Assembly (NCBI GenBank): GCA_050945895.1
Contig: JBMNTU010000011.1
Span: 1-31,918 of the forward strand
Length of the DNA: 31,918 nucleotides
Reading direction: 5' to 3'
Source: JBMNTU01 sp050945895
GTDB lineage: Bacteria; Bacillota; Clostridia; Christensenellales; Christensenellaceae
Shown here: piece by piece, positions 7,412 to 15,559 of the stretch
Layout: every line of letters starts with the position of its first letter
Numbering within the stretch: the stretch's first letter is position 1
Program-made: the position numbers and the translations under genes
Notes under the pieces: model-generated
Database searches by the model: none
The model's input: the letters and a program-made list of their open reading frames with translations, nothing else
What the model was told of the DNA's origin: nothing

Positions 7412-7816
7412 TTATTCCGCAGGCAATATGTGGAATATGATGTCGTCCGGCGCTGCAAAAAGGGTTTCGGTTCCGCCGGATTCTCCCTTGAAATATACGG
7501 TCAGCTCGTATTCGGTATGCGGCTCGAAGGTAAATATCTCATCCTCAAGGGAGTCTTGTTTGCAGGCAACTGCCTGGTCGTTTAAAAACAAGCCCTTGTT
7601 GAACGTGCCGCTGTACACGGCGATCATACGGCAACGGATGGGTTCTGCGGTTTTGTTTGAAAGACGGACGTCGCAGGTTACCGTAACGATTCCGTCTGCG
7701 TCTTTTTCCTGGCTGATGGCGGAATACTCTGCTAAAGTAAGCGTGCCCGCGTTGCTGCAGGAAAAAAAAGAAAATATGACGATAGACGACAGCAGAATGA
7801 ACAAGACCTTTTTCAT
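7412..7816 (-). CDS. small putative lipoprotein of unknown function
   Basis: I do not recognise this 134-residue protein. It has a signal peptide with a short Lys-rich start and a hydrophobic core ending in the lipobox-like FFSC (Cys at about 19), so it is probably a lipid-anchored protein on the outer face of the membrane. The mature part is about 115 residues, with alternating polar and hydrophobic stretches suggesting a beta-sandwich (for example VTVTCDVRLSNKT and YELTVYFKG), resembling small immunoglobulin-like lipoproteins. The start at 7816 is chosen over an upstream Met because AAGGGGGG precedes it and the signal peptide begins there. A TATAAT lies at 7838-7843 on the minus strand. Confidence 0.65.
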   Translation of the reverse strand: MKKVLFILLSSIVIFSFFSCSNAGTLTLAEYSAISQEKDADGIVTVTCDVRLSNKTAEPIRCRMIAVYSGTFNKGLFLNDQAVACKQDSLEDEIFTFEPHTEYELTVYFKGESGGTETLFAAPDDIIFHILPAE

Positions 7817-7837
7817 ATCAAGCCCCCCTTTGTAAGT

Positions 7838-7843
7838 ATTATA
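7838..7843 (-). promoter_or_regulatory. candidate -10 for the small lipoprotein gene
   Basis: TATAAT on the minus strand, 21 bases upstream of the ATG at 7816. No convincing -35 is seen. The 7847-8005 gap between the divergent lipoprotein and hydrolase genes should hold both promoters. Confidence 0.4.
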
Positions 7844-8005
7844 CATTTTTTGTTGTTGCTTGCACAGCGAAAAGGGAGATGGTTACAATTTGAAGTTACT
7901 TTGCTTGGCATGTATCCGTCCGCTTTCAAAAGCTGAAAAAAACCTTGAATAAGCGGTTTGCAGATGGTAACATTATAGAAGACAATTGCGAAGGCAGGAA
8001 AACAG

Positions 8006-8725
8006 ATGGACGCGTACGAAAAGCCCAGGCGCTCGATAGCAGTATTGGGTGATTCTGTGGCAAAGGGCGTTGTATTAAACCCGGAAAAAAAGAAATATGT
8101 GTTCTACAGGCAGGGCTTTATCAAACGGCTTACAGAAAAGCTGGCAGCCAGTGTGTTTGATTTTTCCAAATTTGGAACGACCACCTCGCACGGAAGTGAG
8201 ATCCTGCAGACGAAGGTGCAGGAAATTAACCCGGATATTGTACTGATCGAATATGGCGGAAATGACTGCGACTACGACTGGGACGCCGTGGCCGAGCGGC
8301 CGGACGACACGCATTTGCCCAAAATTTTGCCGGGCGTATACGAAAAAAATATCCGGCAGATGATCGACGGCCTGAAAAAACAGGGGAAGATTCCCGTGCT
8401 GATGAACTTGCCGCCGCTGAATGCGGAAGGGTACTTCAACTGGTTTTCCCATGGCGAAGCCGTGCGGAAAAAGCGGATATTGAAGTGGCTGCAAAGAGTG
8501 GAAAATATTTATTGGTGGCAGGAATCTTATTCTTATACGGTGGATAAAATTGCAAAGCTGACGGATACGCGCATAATCGATGTGCGCCAGGCATTTTTGG
8601 CGATGCCCGACTACCGGGATTATGTGTGCGGAGACGGCATTCATCCCAACGAAGAGGGGCAAACGCTTATCGAGCGTATATTTACACGGTATATTGAAAA
8701 AAATGCGGCTCATATACTGGCATAG
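8006..8725 (+). CDS. SGNH/GDSL-family hydrolase
   Basis: A 239-residue esterase/lipase-type hydrolase. The block I nucleophile motif is GDS at 15-17 (catalytic Ser 17), block III is YGGND (oxyanion Asn), and block V is CGDGIHPN near the C-terminus, providing the catalytic Asp and His. There is no signal peptide, so it is probably cytoplasmic, unlike many secreted GDSL enzymes. The substrate is unknown; acyl or acetyl esters of sugars or lipids are typical for the family. The stop TAG directly abuts the stop of the convergent ispE gene, with no terminator between them. Confidence 0.85.
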   Translation: MDAYEKPRRSIAVLGDSVAKGVVLNPEKKKYVFYRQGFIKRLTEKLAASVFDFSKFGTTTSHGSEILQTKVQEINPDIVLIEYGGNDCDYDWDAVAERPDDTHLPKILPGVYEKNIRQMIDGLKKQGKIPVLMNLPPLNAEGYFNWFSHGEAVRKKRILKWLQRVENIYWWQESYSYTVDKIAKLTDTRIIDVRQAFLAMPDYRDYVCGDGIHPNEEGQTLIERIFTRYIEKNAAHILA

Positions 8726-9583
8726 CTACAGTATTTCCGATCCGAAGTCTACGGGGCGAACCTCGACGGCGAAGGGGTAGCGGCTGCTAAAACGTGTGCA
8801 GGATGCGCCCAGCGCGGCGTTGTCTCCGAAAACGGCGAATATGCAGCTTCCGCTGCCTGTCATCAGCGCAAGATCTGCGCCTTTTTTTTTGCATTCGGAA
8901 ATGATTTGCTGGACTTCCGGACAAAGGATGCTGCCGGCGGTTTGCAGCGCATTGCCTGCAGAGCGAAAATATGCGTCATTCTTTCCGCTTTCAAGTGCGT
9001 AGATCGTGCTTTTGTCACACGGCTTGCTGGGTGGAAGCGTGTCGTACAGCTCATATGCCGCCTTGGTGGAAACGCCGCTCTCCGGCTTGATAAGAAGCAT
9101 ATAGTCCAGCTTGCAACGGTTGTGTACAGGCGAAAGCACGGTTCCGGTGCCTGTGGCGCGCATACATCCGCCGTCCAGAAAAAAAGGCGCATCCGAGCCG
9201 ATTAGGGCAGCCATGTCCAGCAGCGTGGACTGATCCAGCTGTGTGTCGAACAATTTGTCCAGCATACGCAATACGGCCGCGCCGTTGCTGCTTCCGCCGC
9301 CCAGTCCGGCCTTTTCGGGAATGTGCTTTACAAGATGGATATGGACATGGGGGGCACGGCCCGTAAGTGTGAAAAAGAGGGCTGCGGCAATGCTCAGTGT
9401 GTTTTCTTTGGGCAGCTCGATATTTTCGGCCGTCAGGGAAAAGGCGCCCGCCTGCTCGATGAAAATTTCATCATATAAAGAGACGGTTTGCATGACCATG
9501 TCTACGGTGTGCATACCATTTTCGGCTGTGCCGGTAATATCGAGGCACAGGTTGATTTTCGCATAGGACCGTCCGGTTATCAT
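8726..9583 (-). CDS. ispE: 4-diphosphocytidyl-2-C-methyl-D-erythritol kinase
   Basis: A GHMP kinase of the non-mevalonate (MEP) isoprenoid pathway, phosphorylating CDP-methylerythritol with ATP. The 285-residue protein starts with SYAKINLCLDITG (substrate site), has the glycine-rich ATP loop PEKAGLGGGSSNGAAV (about 88-103), the IGSDAPFFLDGG segment with the catalytic Asp, and the third GHMP motif LMTGSGSCIFAVF. The length is normal. Its product feeds undecaprenyl phosphate, the carrier needed by the glycosyltransferases further right. No Shine-Dalgarno precedes the ATG; a -10 box ends 7 bases before it. Confidence 0.95.
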   Translation of the reverse strand: MITGRSYAKINLCLDITGTAENGMHTVDMVMQTVSLYDEIFIEQAGAFSLTAENIELPKENTLSIAAALFFTLTGRAPHVHIHLVKHIPEKAGLGGGSSNGAAVLRMLDKLFDTQLDQSTLLDMAALIGSDAPFFLDGGCMRATGTGTVLSPVHNRCKLDYMLLIKPESGVSTKAAYELYDTLPPSKPCDKSTIYALESGKNDAYFRSAGNALQTAGSILCPEVQQIISECKKKGADLALMTGSGSCIFAVFGDNAALGASCTRFSSRYPFAVEVRPVDFGSEIL

Positions 9584-9590
9584 ACGTCAG

Positions 9591-9618
9591 ATTATATCAC
9601 TTTACCGCTAAAAATCAA
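9591..9618 (-). promoter_or_regulatory. ispE promoter placing the transcript start at or next to the ATG
   Basis: On the minus strand TTGATT (9613-9618), a 16-base spacer and TATAAT (9591-9596) with TG one base upstream form a strong promoter. Only seven bases (CTGACGT) separate TATAAT from the ATG, so initiation would fall about on the start codon. Confidence 0.7.
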
Positions 9619-9720
9619 CATACTGCGCGCCGCACGAAATTGTTTTGATCTGCAATAGCGCATATTACAATGGTATGGTAATATATTCAATAGATCGATT
9701 GGCAGGCAAATGGGGGAAGC

Positions 9721-10587
9721 ATGTTTGTAGCAGACAAATGGACAGACTATAAAGTACTGGATACCGGCGGCGGGATGAAGCTGGAGCGCTGGGGCGAAAC
9801 GCTCCTTGCCCGGCCCGACCCGCAGGTAATCTGGCAAAAGCAGCGCCCGGAGCTTTGGGGCGAGGCGCATGCAACGTATGAGCGAAGCGGCAGCGGCGGC
9901 GGCAAGTGGCGATACCACAAAAAGGTGCCGGAGCGGTGGACTGTGCGCTACAGGGAGCTTTCTTTTTATGTGCGGCCGACGGGCTTTAAGCATACGGGGC
10001 TCTTTCCGGAGCAGGCCGCAAATTGGGATTTTATGATGGAAAAAATACGCGCTGCTCAACGAAACATACGCGTTTTAAATTTGTTCGCGTATACGGGCGG
10101 CGCAACGCTGGCGTGTGCGGTGGCGGGCGCAAGCGTGGTGCACATCGACGCGGCAAAAAGCATGAACGGCTGGGCAAAGGAAAACCTGGCGCTTTCCGGG
10201 CTTGCGGAGCGGCCGGTGCGCATACTGGCGGACGACTGCATGAAGTTTGTAAAGCGGGAGCAGCGCAGGGGAAACCGGTACGATGCAGTGATTATGGACC
10301 CGCCTTCGTATGGCCGCGGCGCAGACGGCAACGTGTTCCGGACGGAAGACAATATCTTTGAGCTGGTGAGCCAAACGGTAGAGCTTTTGTCCGACGAGCC
10401 GCTGTTTTTTGTCATCAATTCGTACACGACCGGTCTTTCGTCCGTAGTTACAGAAAACATCCTGCGCCTTTGCTTGCATAGCAGGGGAAGGGGCGACGGA
10501 AAATATGAAGCAGGGGACCTTGTCCTTCCCATAGAGGGGCAGGATGTATGGCTGCCCTGCGGAACGACGACACGGTGGTATAGATGA
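9721..10587 (+). CDS. class I SAM-dependent methyltransferase, RlmI/RlmK-like
   Basis: A 288-residue methyltransferase related to the catalytic part of 23S rRNA (cytosine-C5 or guanine) methyltransferases of the COG1092 group. The SAM-binding motif I is VLNLFAYTGGATL (about 117-129), the acidic ribose-binding position is in VVHIDAAKSM, and the catalytic motif is VIMDPPSYGRG (about 189-199). The region before motif I (YHKKVPERW, FYVRPTGFKHTGLFPEQ) matches the family. The PUA domain of full-length RlmI is absent. GGGGGA lies just before the ATG. The last codon overlaps the start of the pseudouridine synthase (ATGA), so two RNA-modification genes are coupled. The target base is unknown. Confidence 0.87.
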   Translation: MFVADKWTDYKVLDTGGGMKLERWGETLLARPDPQVIWQKQRPELWGEAHATYERSGSGGGKWRYHKKVPERWTVRYRELSFYVRPTGFKHTGLFPEQAANWDFMMEKIRAAQRNIRVLNLFAYTGGATLACAVAGASVVHIDAAKSMNGWAKENLALSGLAERPVRILADDCMKFVKREQRRGNRYDAVIMDPPSYGRGADGNVFRTEDNIFELVSQTVELLSDEPLFFVINSYTTGLSSVVTENILRLCLHSRGRGDGKYEAGDLVLPIEGQDVWLPCGTTTRWYR

Positions 10588-11228
10588 ATGTTCTGTATGT
10601 AGACAACATGATCTTGGTTGCCGTAAAACCGGAGAACGTTCCCACGCAGGCAGACGCGACGGGCGACCCCAGCTTTCTTGCCCAGGCGAAGGAATATGTA
10701 AAGGAAAAGTATGGAAAAACCGGCAACGTATATCTGGGGCTTGTGCATCGGCTGGACAGGCCGGCGGGCGGCGTAATGGTGTTTGCGCGCAATTCTAAAG
10801 CGGCAAAACGCCTTTCCGACCAGGTGAGAAGACATGCGTTTATCAAAACATATTTTGCCGTTGTAACGGCCGATATCAGCAAAGAAGGAACACTCAAAGA
10901 CTACTTGTTGAAAGATCGCAAATCCAACACAACCAGTGTGGTAGACAAGGATACGCCCGGCGCAAAAAAAGCGGTGCTTTCCTACGAAGTAGCGGCGAAA
11001 AAAGACGGATATACGCTTTTAAAGATCAACCTGGAAACGGGCAGACCGCACCAGATTCGCGTGCAACTGGCAAATATCGGCGCGCCGCTTTTGGGAGACA
11101 AACGCTATGGCGGCCGGCCTTACGGTCATATGTGCCTTTGGGCGGGGGCGCTTTCCATCATCCACCCTGTTACAAAGGAACGTATGGAATTTGTTGCCGA
11201 AATCCCCGCGTATTTTCCGGTAAAATGA
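10584..11228 (+). CDS. RluA-family pseudouridine synthase (short form)
   Basis: A 214-residue RNA pseudouridine synthase. The catalytic motif is HRLDRPAGGVMVFA with Asp near 58. Later motifs are KTYFAVV, the LLKINLETGRPHQIRVQLA segment and LLGDKRYGG, in the order expected for the RluA fold. It has no N-terminal S4 domain, so it is the short type similar to RluA or TruC-like enzymes; the target RNA is unknown. The ATG overlaps the stop of the methyltransferase gene, which indicates translational coupling. Confidence 0.92.
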   Translation: MNVLYVDNMILVAVKPENVPTQADATGDPSFLAQAKEYVKEKYGKTGNVYLGLVHRLDRPAGGVMVFARNSKAAKRLSDQVRRHAFIKTYFAVVTADISKEGTLKDYLLKDRKSNTTSVVDKDTPGAKKAVLSYEVAAKKDGYTLLKINLETGRPHQIRVQLANIGAPLLGDKRYGGRPYGHMCLWAGALSIIHPVTKERMEFVAEIPAYFPVK

Positions 11229-11258
11229 AGAAGCGCTTGTAAATTTTGATTTTTATAC

Positions 11259-11287
11259 TTGAAGAATAGTGTTTGGTGTTGTATAAT
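11259..11287 (+). promoter_or_regulatory. divIC promoter
   Basis: TTGAAG (11259-11264), a 17-base spacer and TATAAT (11282-11287), 53 bases before the divIC start. Confidence 0.75.
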
Positions 11288-11340
11288 ACGGTTATCGTAA
11301 TTGTAATCAGATTGTAACATTATGCTGGGTGTGGTGAAAC

Positions 11341-11772
11341 ATGGAAGAGATGCAAGAAAAAAAACAGCAGAATAAGCGCAAATGGAGTATGGACAGAATA
11401 AAACTGCTGATATTGGTTGGCGTTGCAGTTTATGCGGGCATTACGCTGGTAAGCCAGCTGCGCGCGCTTGCGATCCAGTCCGAAAAGCACGAGAAGCTGG
11501 AGCAGACAGTGGCAGAGCTTCAACGGGAGTACGAGTATTACGAGAATACGCTTTCGTACATCGGTACGGATGAATATGTGGAAAAACAGGCGCGTGAGCG
11601 GTTTGGCTGGCTGGGGGAAAAAGAAATAAAGTATGTGAAAGCGCAGGATGGCCAGCAGGCGACGGAGGTCGATCTGGATTCCCTGTTCCCGAGCGAGGCG
11701 GTTGTGACCTCGACAATAATCGGTGAAGTTGTGGGGGAAGAGCAGCAAGAAACCGCTGCGCCCGAAGAATAA
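11341..11772 (+). CDS. divIC: septum formation initiator, DivIC/FtsB family
   Basis: A 142-residue bitopic division protein. A basic cytoplasmic N-terminus (1-18) is followed by one membrane helix (about 21-39) and an extracytoplasmic coiled coil (about 45-75; KLEQTVAELQREYEYYENTL). The family tail EYVEKQARERFGWLGEKEIKYV follows. The acidic C-terminal extension (about 100-142) is low complexity. With FtsL and the DivIB/FtsQ protein it forms the septal complex that activates peptidoglycan synthesis. No strong Shine-Dalgarno is seen (GGTG only). In Bacillota it usually lies a short way upstream of tilS-hpt-ftsH; here about 6 kb of other genes intervene. Confidence 0.9.
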   Translation: MEEMQEKKQQNKRKWSMDRIKLLILVGVAVYAGITLVSQLRALAIQSEKHEKLEQTVAELQREYEYYENTLSYIGTDEYVEKQARERFGWLGEKEIKYVKAQDGQQATEVDLDSLFPSEAVVTSTIIGEVVGEEQQETAAPEE

Positions 11773-11786
11773 AACAGTTTGAAATG

Positions 11787-11819
11787 AACCTTTTGCCTGC
11801 TTGGGTAAAAGGTTTTTTT
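11787..11819 (+). terminator. rho-independent terminator after divIC
   Basis: AACCTTTTGCC pairs with GGGTAAAAGGTT (one G-U pair), closing a short loop, followed by a run of Ts ending at 11819. Confidence 0.85.
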
Positions 11820-11853
11820 GTTTTGCTCACTTTTGGTAAAGGGCAGATATCAT

Positions 11854-11882
11854 TTGCAATTATTGGCAAGGTATTATATATT
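11854..11882 (+). promoter_or_regulatory. candidate promoter of the membrane-protein/glycosylation cassette
   Basis: TTGCAA (11854-11859), a 17-base spacer and TATATT (11877-11882). It lies between the divIC terminator and the first cassette gene at 11918. The tilS candidate promoter has the same -35 and spacer. Confidence 0.5.
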
Positions 11883-11917
11883 TGTTGTGTATAAAAGAGG
11901 CGAACGGCGGTATTAGA

Positions 11918-13672
11918 ATGGAAAACCCGGTCATACGCAAACGGTTGAGCATCCGCTTGCCGGAAAAGGTTGTTTTGCGGTTGCTCATTTATTTGGGGAT
12001 AGCGTTTCTCATAAACCTGGTTGTTTTTGAGGTCATGCATTCGCTCAATTTTATTTATTACGAAATGAATGACGACTTTGCAGTGCAAAGCCTGCTCAAC
12101 GGTTCCGCTGGGGGGTATTATACCTATTTTCCAAACATCAATGTAACGGTGCTAAGCATGCTTGCCGGTCTATATGGCGCGGTTCCTGCTGTAAACTGGT
12201 ATGGGGTCTGTTTGCTGCTGGGGCTGATGCTGTCGTGGGCGTTTGTGGGCGGCGTGCTGATGCAAAATTTTGGGCTTAAGCTGGGGCTGCCGCTGTACGC
12301 GCTGCTGGTTCCGCTTTCCTTTGGCCTGCTGCTTACCCATTTTACCTATACGGTCGTTTCATATTCCATGCTGGCGGCTGCGCTGGCCTGCCTGATTTGC
12401 GCTTTTTATATGAAGGATAAGGTTTCCCAACGGCTGTTGTACATTTTTTCCGGCGTATGGCTGCTTGTGGCATTGCTGCTTCGTGTAGAGGTAGCGGCTT
12501 CTGCGGCTGTATATGGCGGCGCGTGCGTGCTTTTTTTACTGCTTAAGTATAAAAAACGCGCAGTTGCTTGCGTGGGCGTGGCGGTTGCTGCGGTTGCGGT
12601 TTTTGGGGCGTGCTTTGCTGCCGATGCGGCCTACTACAAAAACGACGCGGAAGCGGGCGAATTTAAAGAGTTTTATGAAGCGCGCGTGTCGCTTGTAGAC
12701 AATGCGCCGCTGGCTTATGAGCTGCATGCGGAGGGCTATGCGCAAATCGGATGGGGAGAGCTTGAACTGAATATGCTCCAGAACTTTATGTACCCTGACG
12801 ACCCAAGGTTTATAACCGAAAACTTCAATTATGCTGCGTCCATACGGGAAAACATACGCTATATGGACGACGGTGCGGCGCTTCTATCCAACTTTCTGAC
12901 GACGTTTACCGAAGGGAACTATGCAATGCTGTTTATTTTGCTTTGCGTATTCCTGCTGGCGTTTTTTTCGGGTGGAAGGGAAATATTGTCTGTTATTTTA
13001 CTGGCTTTGCCATTTTTGTTTCAGTTGCTGTTTGCGGTGCTGTGGCGCGTTACATTCCGCACGGTGTATCCGCACTACCTGCTTTCTATTGTAATACTTT
13101 TATGCCTGGTCAATGTGCCGAAATTGAAGGAAAGCTGGAGCGAAGCAGCAGGAAAAAAGCTGGGCACGCTTCTTTGCGCGGCGATGACGGCGATCGCCAG
13201 TGTGCTTTTTGTGAACCAGTTTTTGATGCAAAGCTGGGCGGGCGCAACAAAAAATGCCGACGGAACCGCGGCGCTGCGGCGGGAGGCATTTGCGTATTTT
13301 GAAAACGATAAAGAGCATGCCTATATTTACCTGACGACCGGTCCGCTCATTTCGGCCTGCGAGAGTTATTCCATTTTAGAAACGTTTGAGCAGGACTATT
13401 TTTCAAATAGCCGGCTGATGGGCGGGTGGGACGTACGCTCGCCATCCTACAACGCTTTTCTTGAGCGCTATTCCATTTCGGCGTTGCCAAGGGATGTGGT
13501 CGACAACGAAAACATATACATCGTATTGCCGGATGACGCACTTGTTACGGAATTTCTGTATCAACGGTATGGCATGCCTGTCAAATATGAAACAGTACAC
13601 ACGATTGGCGATTCGCTGATAGTTTGCAGGATGGTTTCGGGAACGGAAGAAGAAAAAGCAATGATATATTGA
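11918..13672 (+). CDS. polytopic membrane protein, possible GT-C-type glycosyltransferase (paralogue 1)
   Basis: I cannot name the family with certainty. The 584-residue protein has a first membrane helix at about 20-40, then MNDDFAVQSLLNG (Asn51-Asp52-Asp53) in the first outer loop. Further hydrophobic segments follow at about 92-115, 122-142, 146-168, 175-195, 200-232 and 330-410. A soluble C-terminal region of about 140 residues (after 440) ends the protein. An Asp-Asp pair just after the first helix is typical of GT-C glycosyltransferases, which take sugars from polyprenyl phosphates, so that role is inferred. The next gene is a clear paralogue. The start at 11918 is weakly supported (GGCGGT), but the charged N-terminus matches that of the paralogue. 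Confidence 0.6.
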   Translation: MENPVIRKRLSIRLPEKVVLRLLIYLGIAFLINLVVFEVMHSLNFIYYEMNDDFAVQSLLNGSAGGYYTYFPNINVTVLSMLAGLYGAVPAVNWYGVCLLLGLMLSWAFVGGVLMQNFGLKLGLPLYALLVPLSFGLLLTHFTYTVVSYSMLAAALACLICAFYMKDKVSQRLLYIFSGVWLLVALLLRVEVAASAAVYGGACVLFLLLKYKKRAVACVGVAVAAVAVFGACFAADAAYYKNDAEAGEFKEFYEARVSLVDNAPLAYELHAEGYAQIGWGELELNMLQNFMYPDDPRFITENFNYAASIRENIRYMDDGAALLSNFLTTFTEGNYAMLFILLCVFLLAFFSGGREILSVILLALPFLFQLLFAVLWRVTFRTVYPHYLLSIVILLCLVNVPKLKESWSEAAGKKLGTLLCAAMTAIASVLFVNQFLMQSWAGATKNADGTAALRREAFAYFENDKEHAYIYLTTGPLISACESYSILETFEQDYFSNSRLMGGWDVRSPSYNAFLERYSISALPRDVVDNENIYIVLPDDALVTEFLYQRYGMPVKYETVHTIGDSLIVCRMVSGTEEEKAMIY

Positions 13673-13689
13673 ATGGACACACACAGAAG

Positions 13690-15471
13690 ATGAAAACATT
13701 AGCGAAAAGAAAATTTGGAATTCGGATGCCGGAAAACGCGCTCCCCAAATATTTGGTGTATTTGGTGTTTCTGCTGCTCGTAAACCTCCTGATTTTTTGG
13801 GTCATGCACTCGCTGCACCCCATCATATACGGGGAAAACGATGATTTTGCAATGCAAAACCTGCTCAGCGGGGCGCTTGGGGACTATTATCTTTATTTTC
13901 CCACTTCCAACGTGGCATTTTCTGCTGTAATTGCAGGACTATACCAGGCGTTTCCGGTTGCAAACTGGTTTGCGATCTATATGATGTGTGCACTCATATT
14001 GTCGTGGGCGTTTGTTGGAAGCTTGTTGATGAAAAAATTCGGAATCAAGATTGGGCTACCGCTTTATCTAGTGCTGGTTCCTTTGACGTTTGGCGCATTT
14101 TTGACGTATTTTACATTTACAGTTATCACCCACTCGCTGCTAATTGGGGCGCTGGCCTGCCTGGTTTCTGCTTTTTATGCAGAAGATAAGGCGCTTCGGC
14201 GGTTTTTGTATATTTCATTTGTGGTGTTGCAGCTGCTTGCGGTATTTATACGAAAAGAGGCCGTTGGAACGGCCGCTGTGTACGGTGGACTATTTGTATT
14301 ATTTGCGCTGATTCGATACAAAAAACGGGCAATTGCATTGATTGGAGTGGCGGCGGCCTCCTTTGCGGTCGTGGGCGCATTTTATGCGGCTGATTTGGCA
14401 TATTACAAAAACGATTCGGAAGCAGGCGAATTTAAAAGATGGTACGAAGCCAGGGGAGGTTTGGTAGACTTCGGCATACCTGACTACAATGGCCATGCGG
14501 AGGAATACGAAAAACTGGGGTGGACCCCGGCAGATATTACAATGGTACGCTTCCATATGTTTCCGGATGATCCGGAGTTTTCGACAGAGGCTTTTGAATA
14601 TGTTGCTTCTATGAGAGAAGATTCGCCTATTATAACGAACGGGGAAGCGGTACTTTCCCAGTTTTTGTTGATATTTACGGACAACAAATACCCTGCGGGG
14701 TTTGTTGTCGTGCTGGTCGTTTTATGCGGCGCGTTTGTTGCCGCGTGGTTTTCGGCAGGCAAAAAGATTGTTGCGGCACTATTGTTTGCGCTTCCGTTTT
14801 TGCTGCATATTGCGTTTATCATGCTGCAACGTGCGCCGACGCGAATGGTATTGCCGCACTATTTGCTTTCTATTGTCATGTTGCTGGGAATGGTGGATAC
14901 CGGTGCTTTGAAGAAGGATTCAAGCGCAGACACAAAGGCGCTTTATAAAAGGCTGGGAACGGTATTTTGCGCTTTTTTGTTGTCTGTGGCCGGCGTACTG
15001 AATGCAACAATGTTTTTTAGGCAGCACAAGGCAGGTGCAGACAAGGGTGATCAACAAAAAATAATTACGCAGGATAAATTATATGATAGTATTGCCGGTG
15101 ACAAAGAGCATCTATATGTTTGCACATCAGAAAACCATATTATGCTGCAAATGTGCTTTGCTCATTCAGTTTTTCATATGTTCCCCCAAGGCTATTTTTC
15201 GAACAGCCTGCATCTGGGAGGATGGAATGCACGTTCGCCTTTTTATACCGGTACTCTGGAAAAATATTCTGTAGATATGCTGCCCCGGGATATTATCGAT
15301 AATGAAAATGTATATATCGTAATTTGGAAGGGCGAAGAAATGCTGACGGAATTTTTTTATCAGAAATATGGGGTATCCGTCAAATATGAAATCGTACAAT
15401 CGTTTGATGATACGGTTTTTGTATGCAAAGCTACCGTGGGAACAGAAGAAGAAAAAGGGCTGGTATATTAA
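13690..15471 (+). CDS. polytopic membrane protein, possible GT-C-type glycosyltransferase (paralogue 2)
   Basis: A 593-residue tandem paralogue of the preceding gene, aligning end to end. Shared features include the first helix at 20-40, ENDDFAMQNLLSG (Asn50-Asp51-Asp52), the LSWAFVG helix, the KKRA loop, AADxAYYKND-EAGEFK, the VASMRE/AASIRE stretch, PHYLLSIV, NSLHLGGWNARSP against NSRLMGGWDVRSP, and a GTEEEK ending. By eye about half of the residues match. The conservation of the Asn-Asp-Asp-Phe loop in both copies argues that it is functional. The start at 13690 lies 17 bases after the previous stop, with only a weak AGAAG ribosome site. An ancient duplication followed by divergence in acceptor or linkage specificity is plausible but not shown. 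Confidence 0.6.
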   Translation: MKTLAKRKFGIRMPENALPKYLVYLVFLLLVNLLIFWVMHSLHPIIYGENDDFAMQNLLSGALGDYYLYFPTSNVAFSAVIAGLYQAFPVANWFAIYMMCALILSWAFVGSLLMKKFGIKIGLPLYLVLVPLTFGAFLTYFTFTVITHSLLIGALACLVSAFYAEDKALRRFLYISFVVLQLLAVFIRKEAVGTAAVYGGLFVLFALIRYKKRAIALIGVAAASFAVVGAFYAADLAYYKNDSEAGEFKRWYEARGGLVDFGIPDYNGHAEEYEKLGWTPADITMVRFHMFPDDPEFSTEAFEYVASMREDSPIITNGEAVLSQFLLIFTDNKYPAGFVVVLVVLCGAFVAAWFSAGKKIVAALLFALPFLLHIAFIMLQRAPTRMVLPHYLLSIVMLLGMVDTGALKKDSSADTKALYKRLGTVFCAFLLSVAGVLNATMFFRQHKAGADKGDQQKIITQDKLYDSIAGDKEHLYVCTSENHIMLQMCFAHSVFHMFPQGYFSNSLHLGGWNARSPFYTGTLEKYSVDMLPRDIIDNENVYIVIWKGEEMLTEFFYQKYGVSVKYEIVQSFDDTVFVCKATVGTEEEKGLVY

Positions 15472-15498
15472 TTTTACATAAAGCTTAAATTGTGCTAA

Positions 15499-15504
15499 TA
15501 TAAT
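15499..15504 (+). promoter_or_regulatory. candidate -10 upstream of the sugar aminotransferase
   Basis: TATAAT 55 bases before the aminotransferase start. The only -35 candidate (TTTACA, 15473-15478) gives a long 20-base spacer. It may add an internal start to the cassette transcript; there is no terminator after paralogue 2. Confidence 0.35.
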
Positions 15505-15559
15505 AACGTTTTACAAGCGGATAAAAACACTTTGGCCTTTGGGCCGGATGGAGTTTTGT

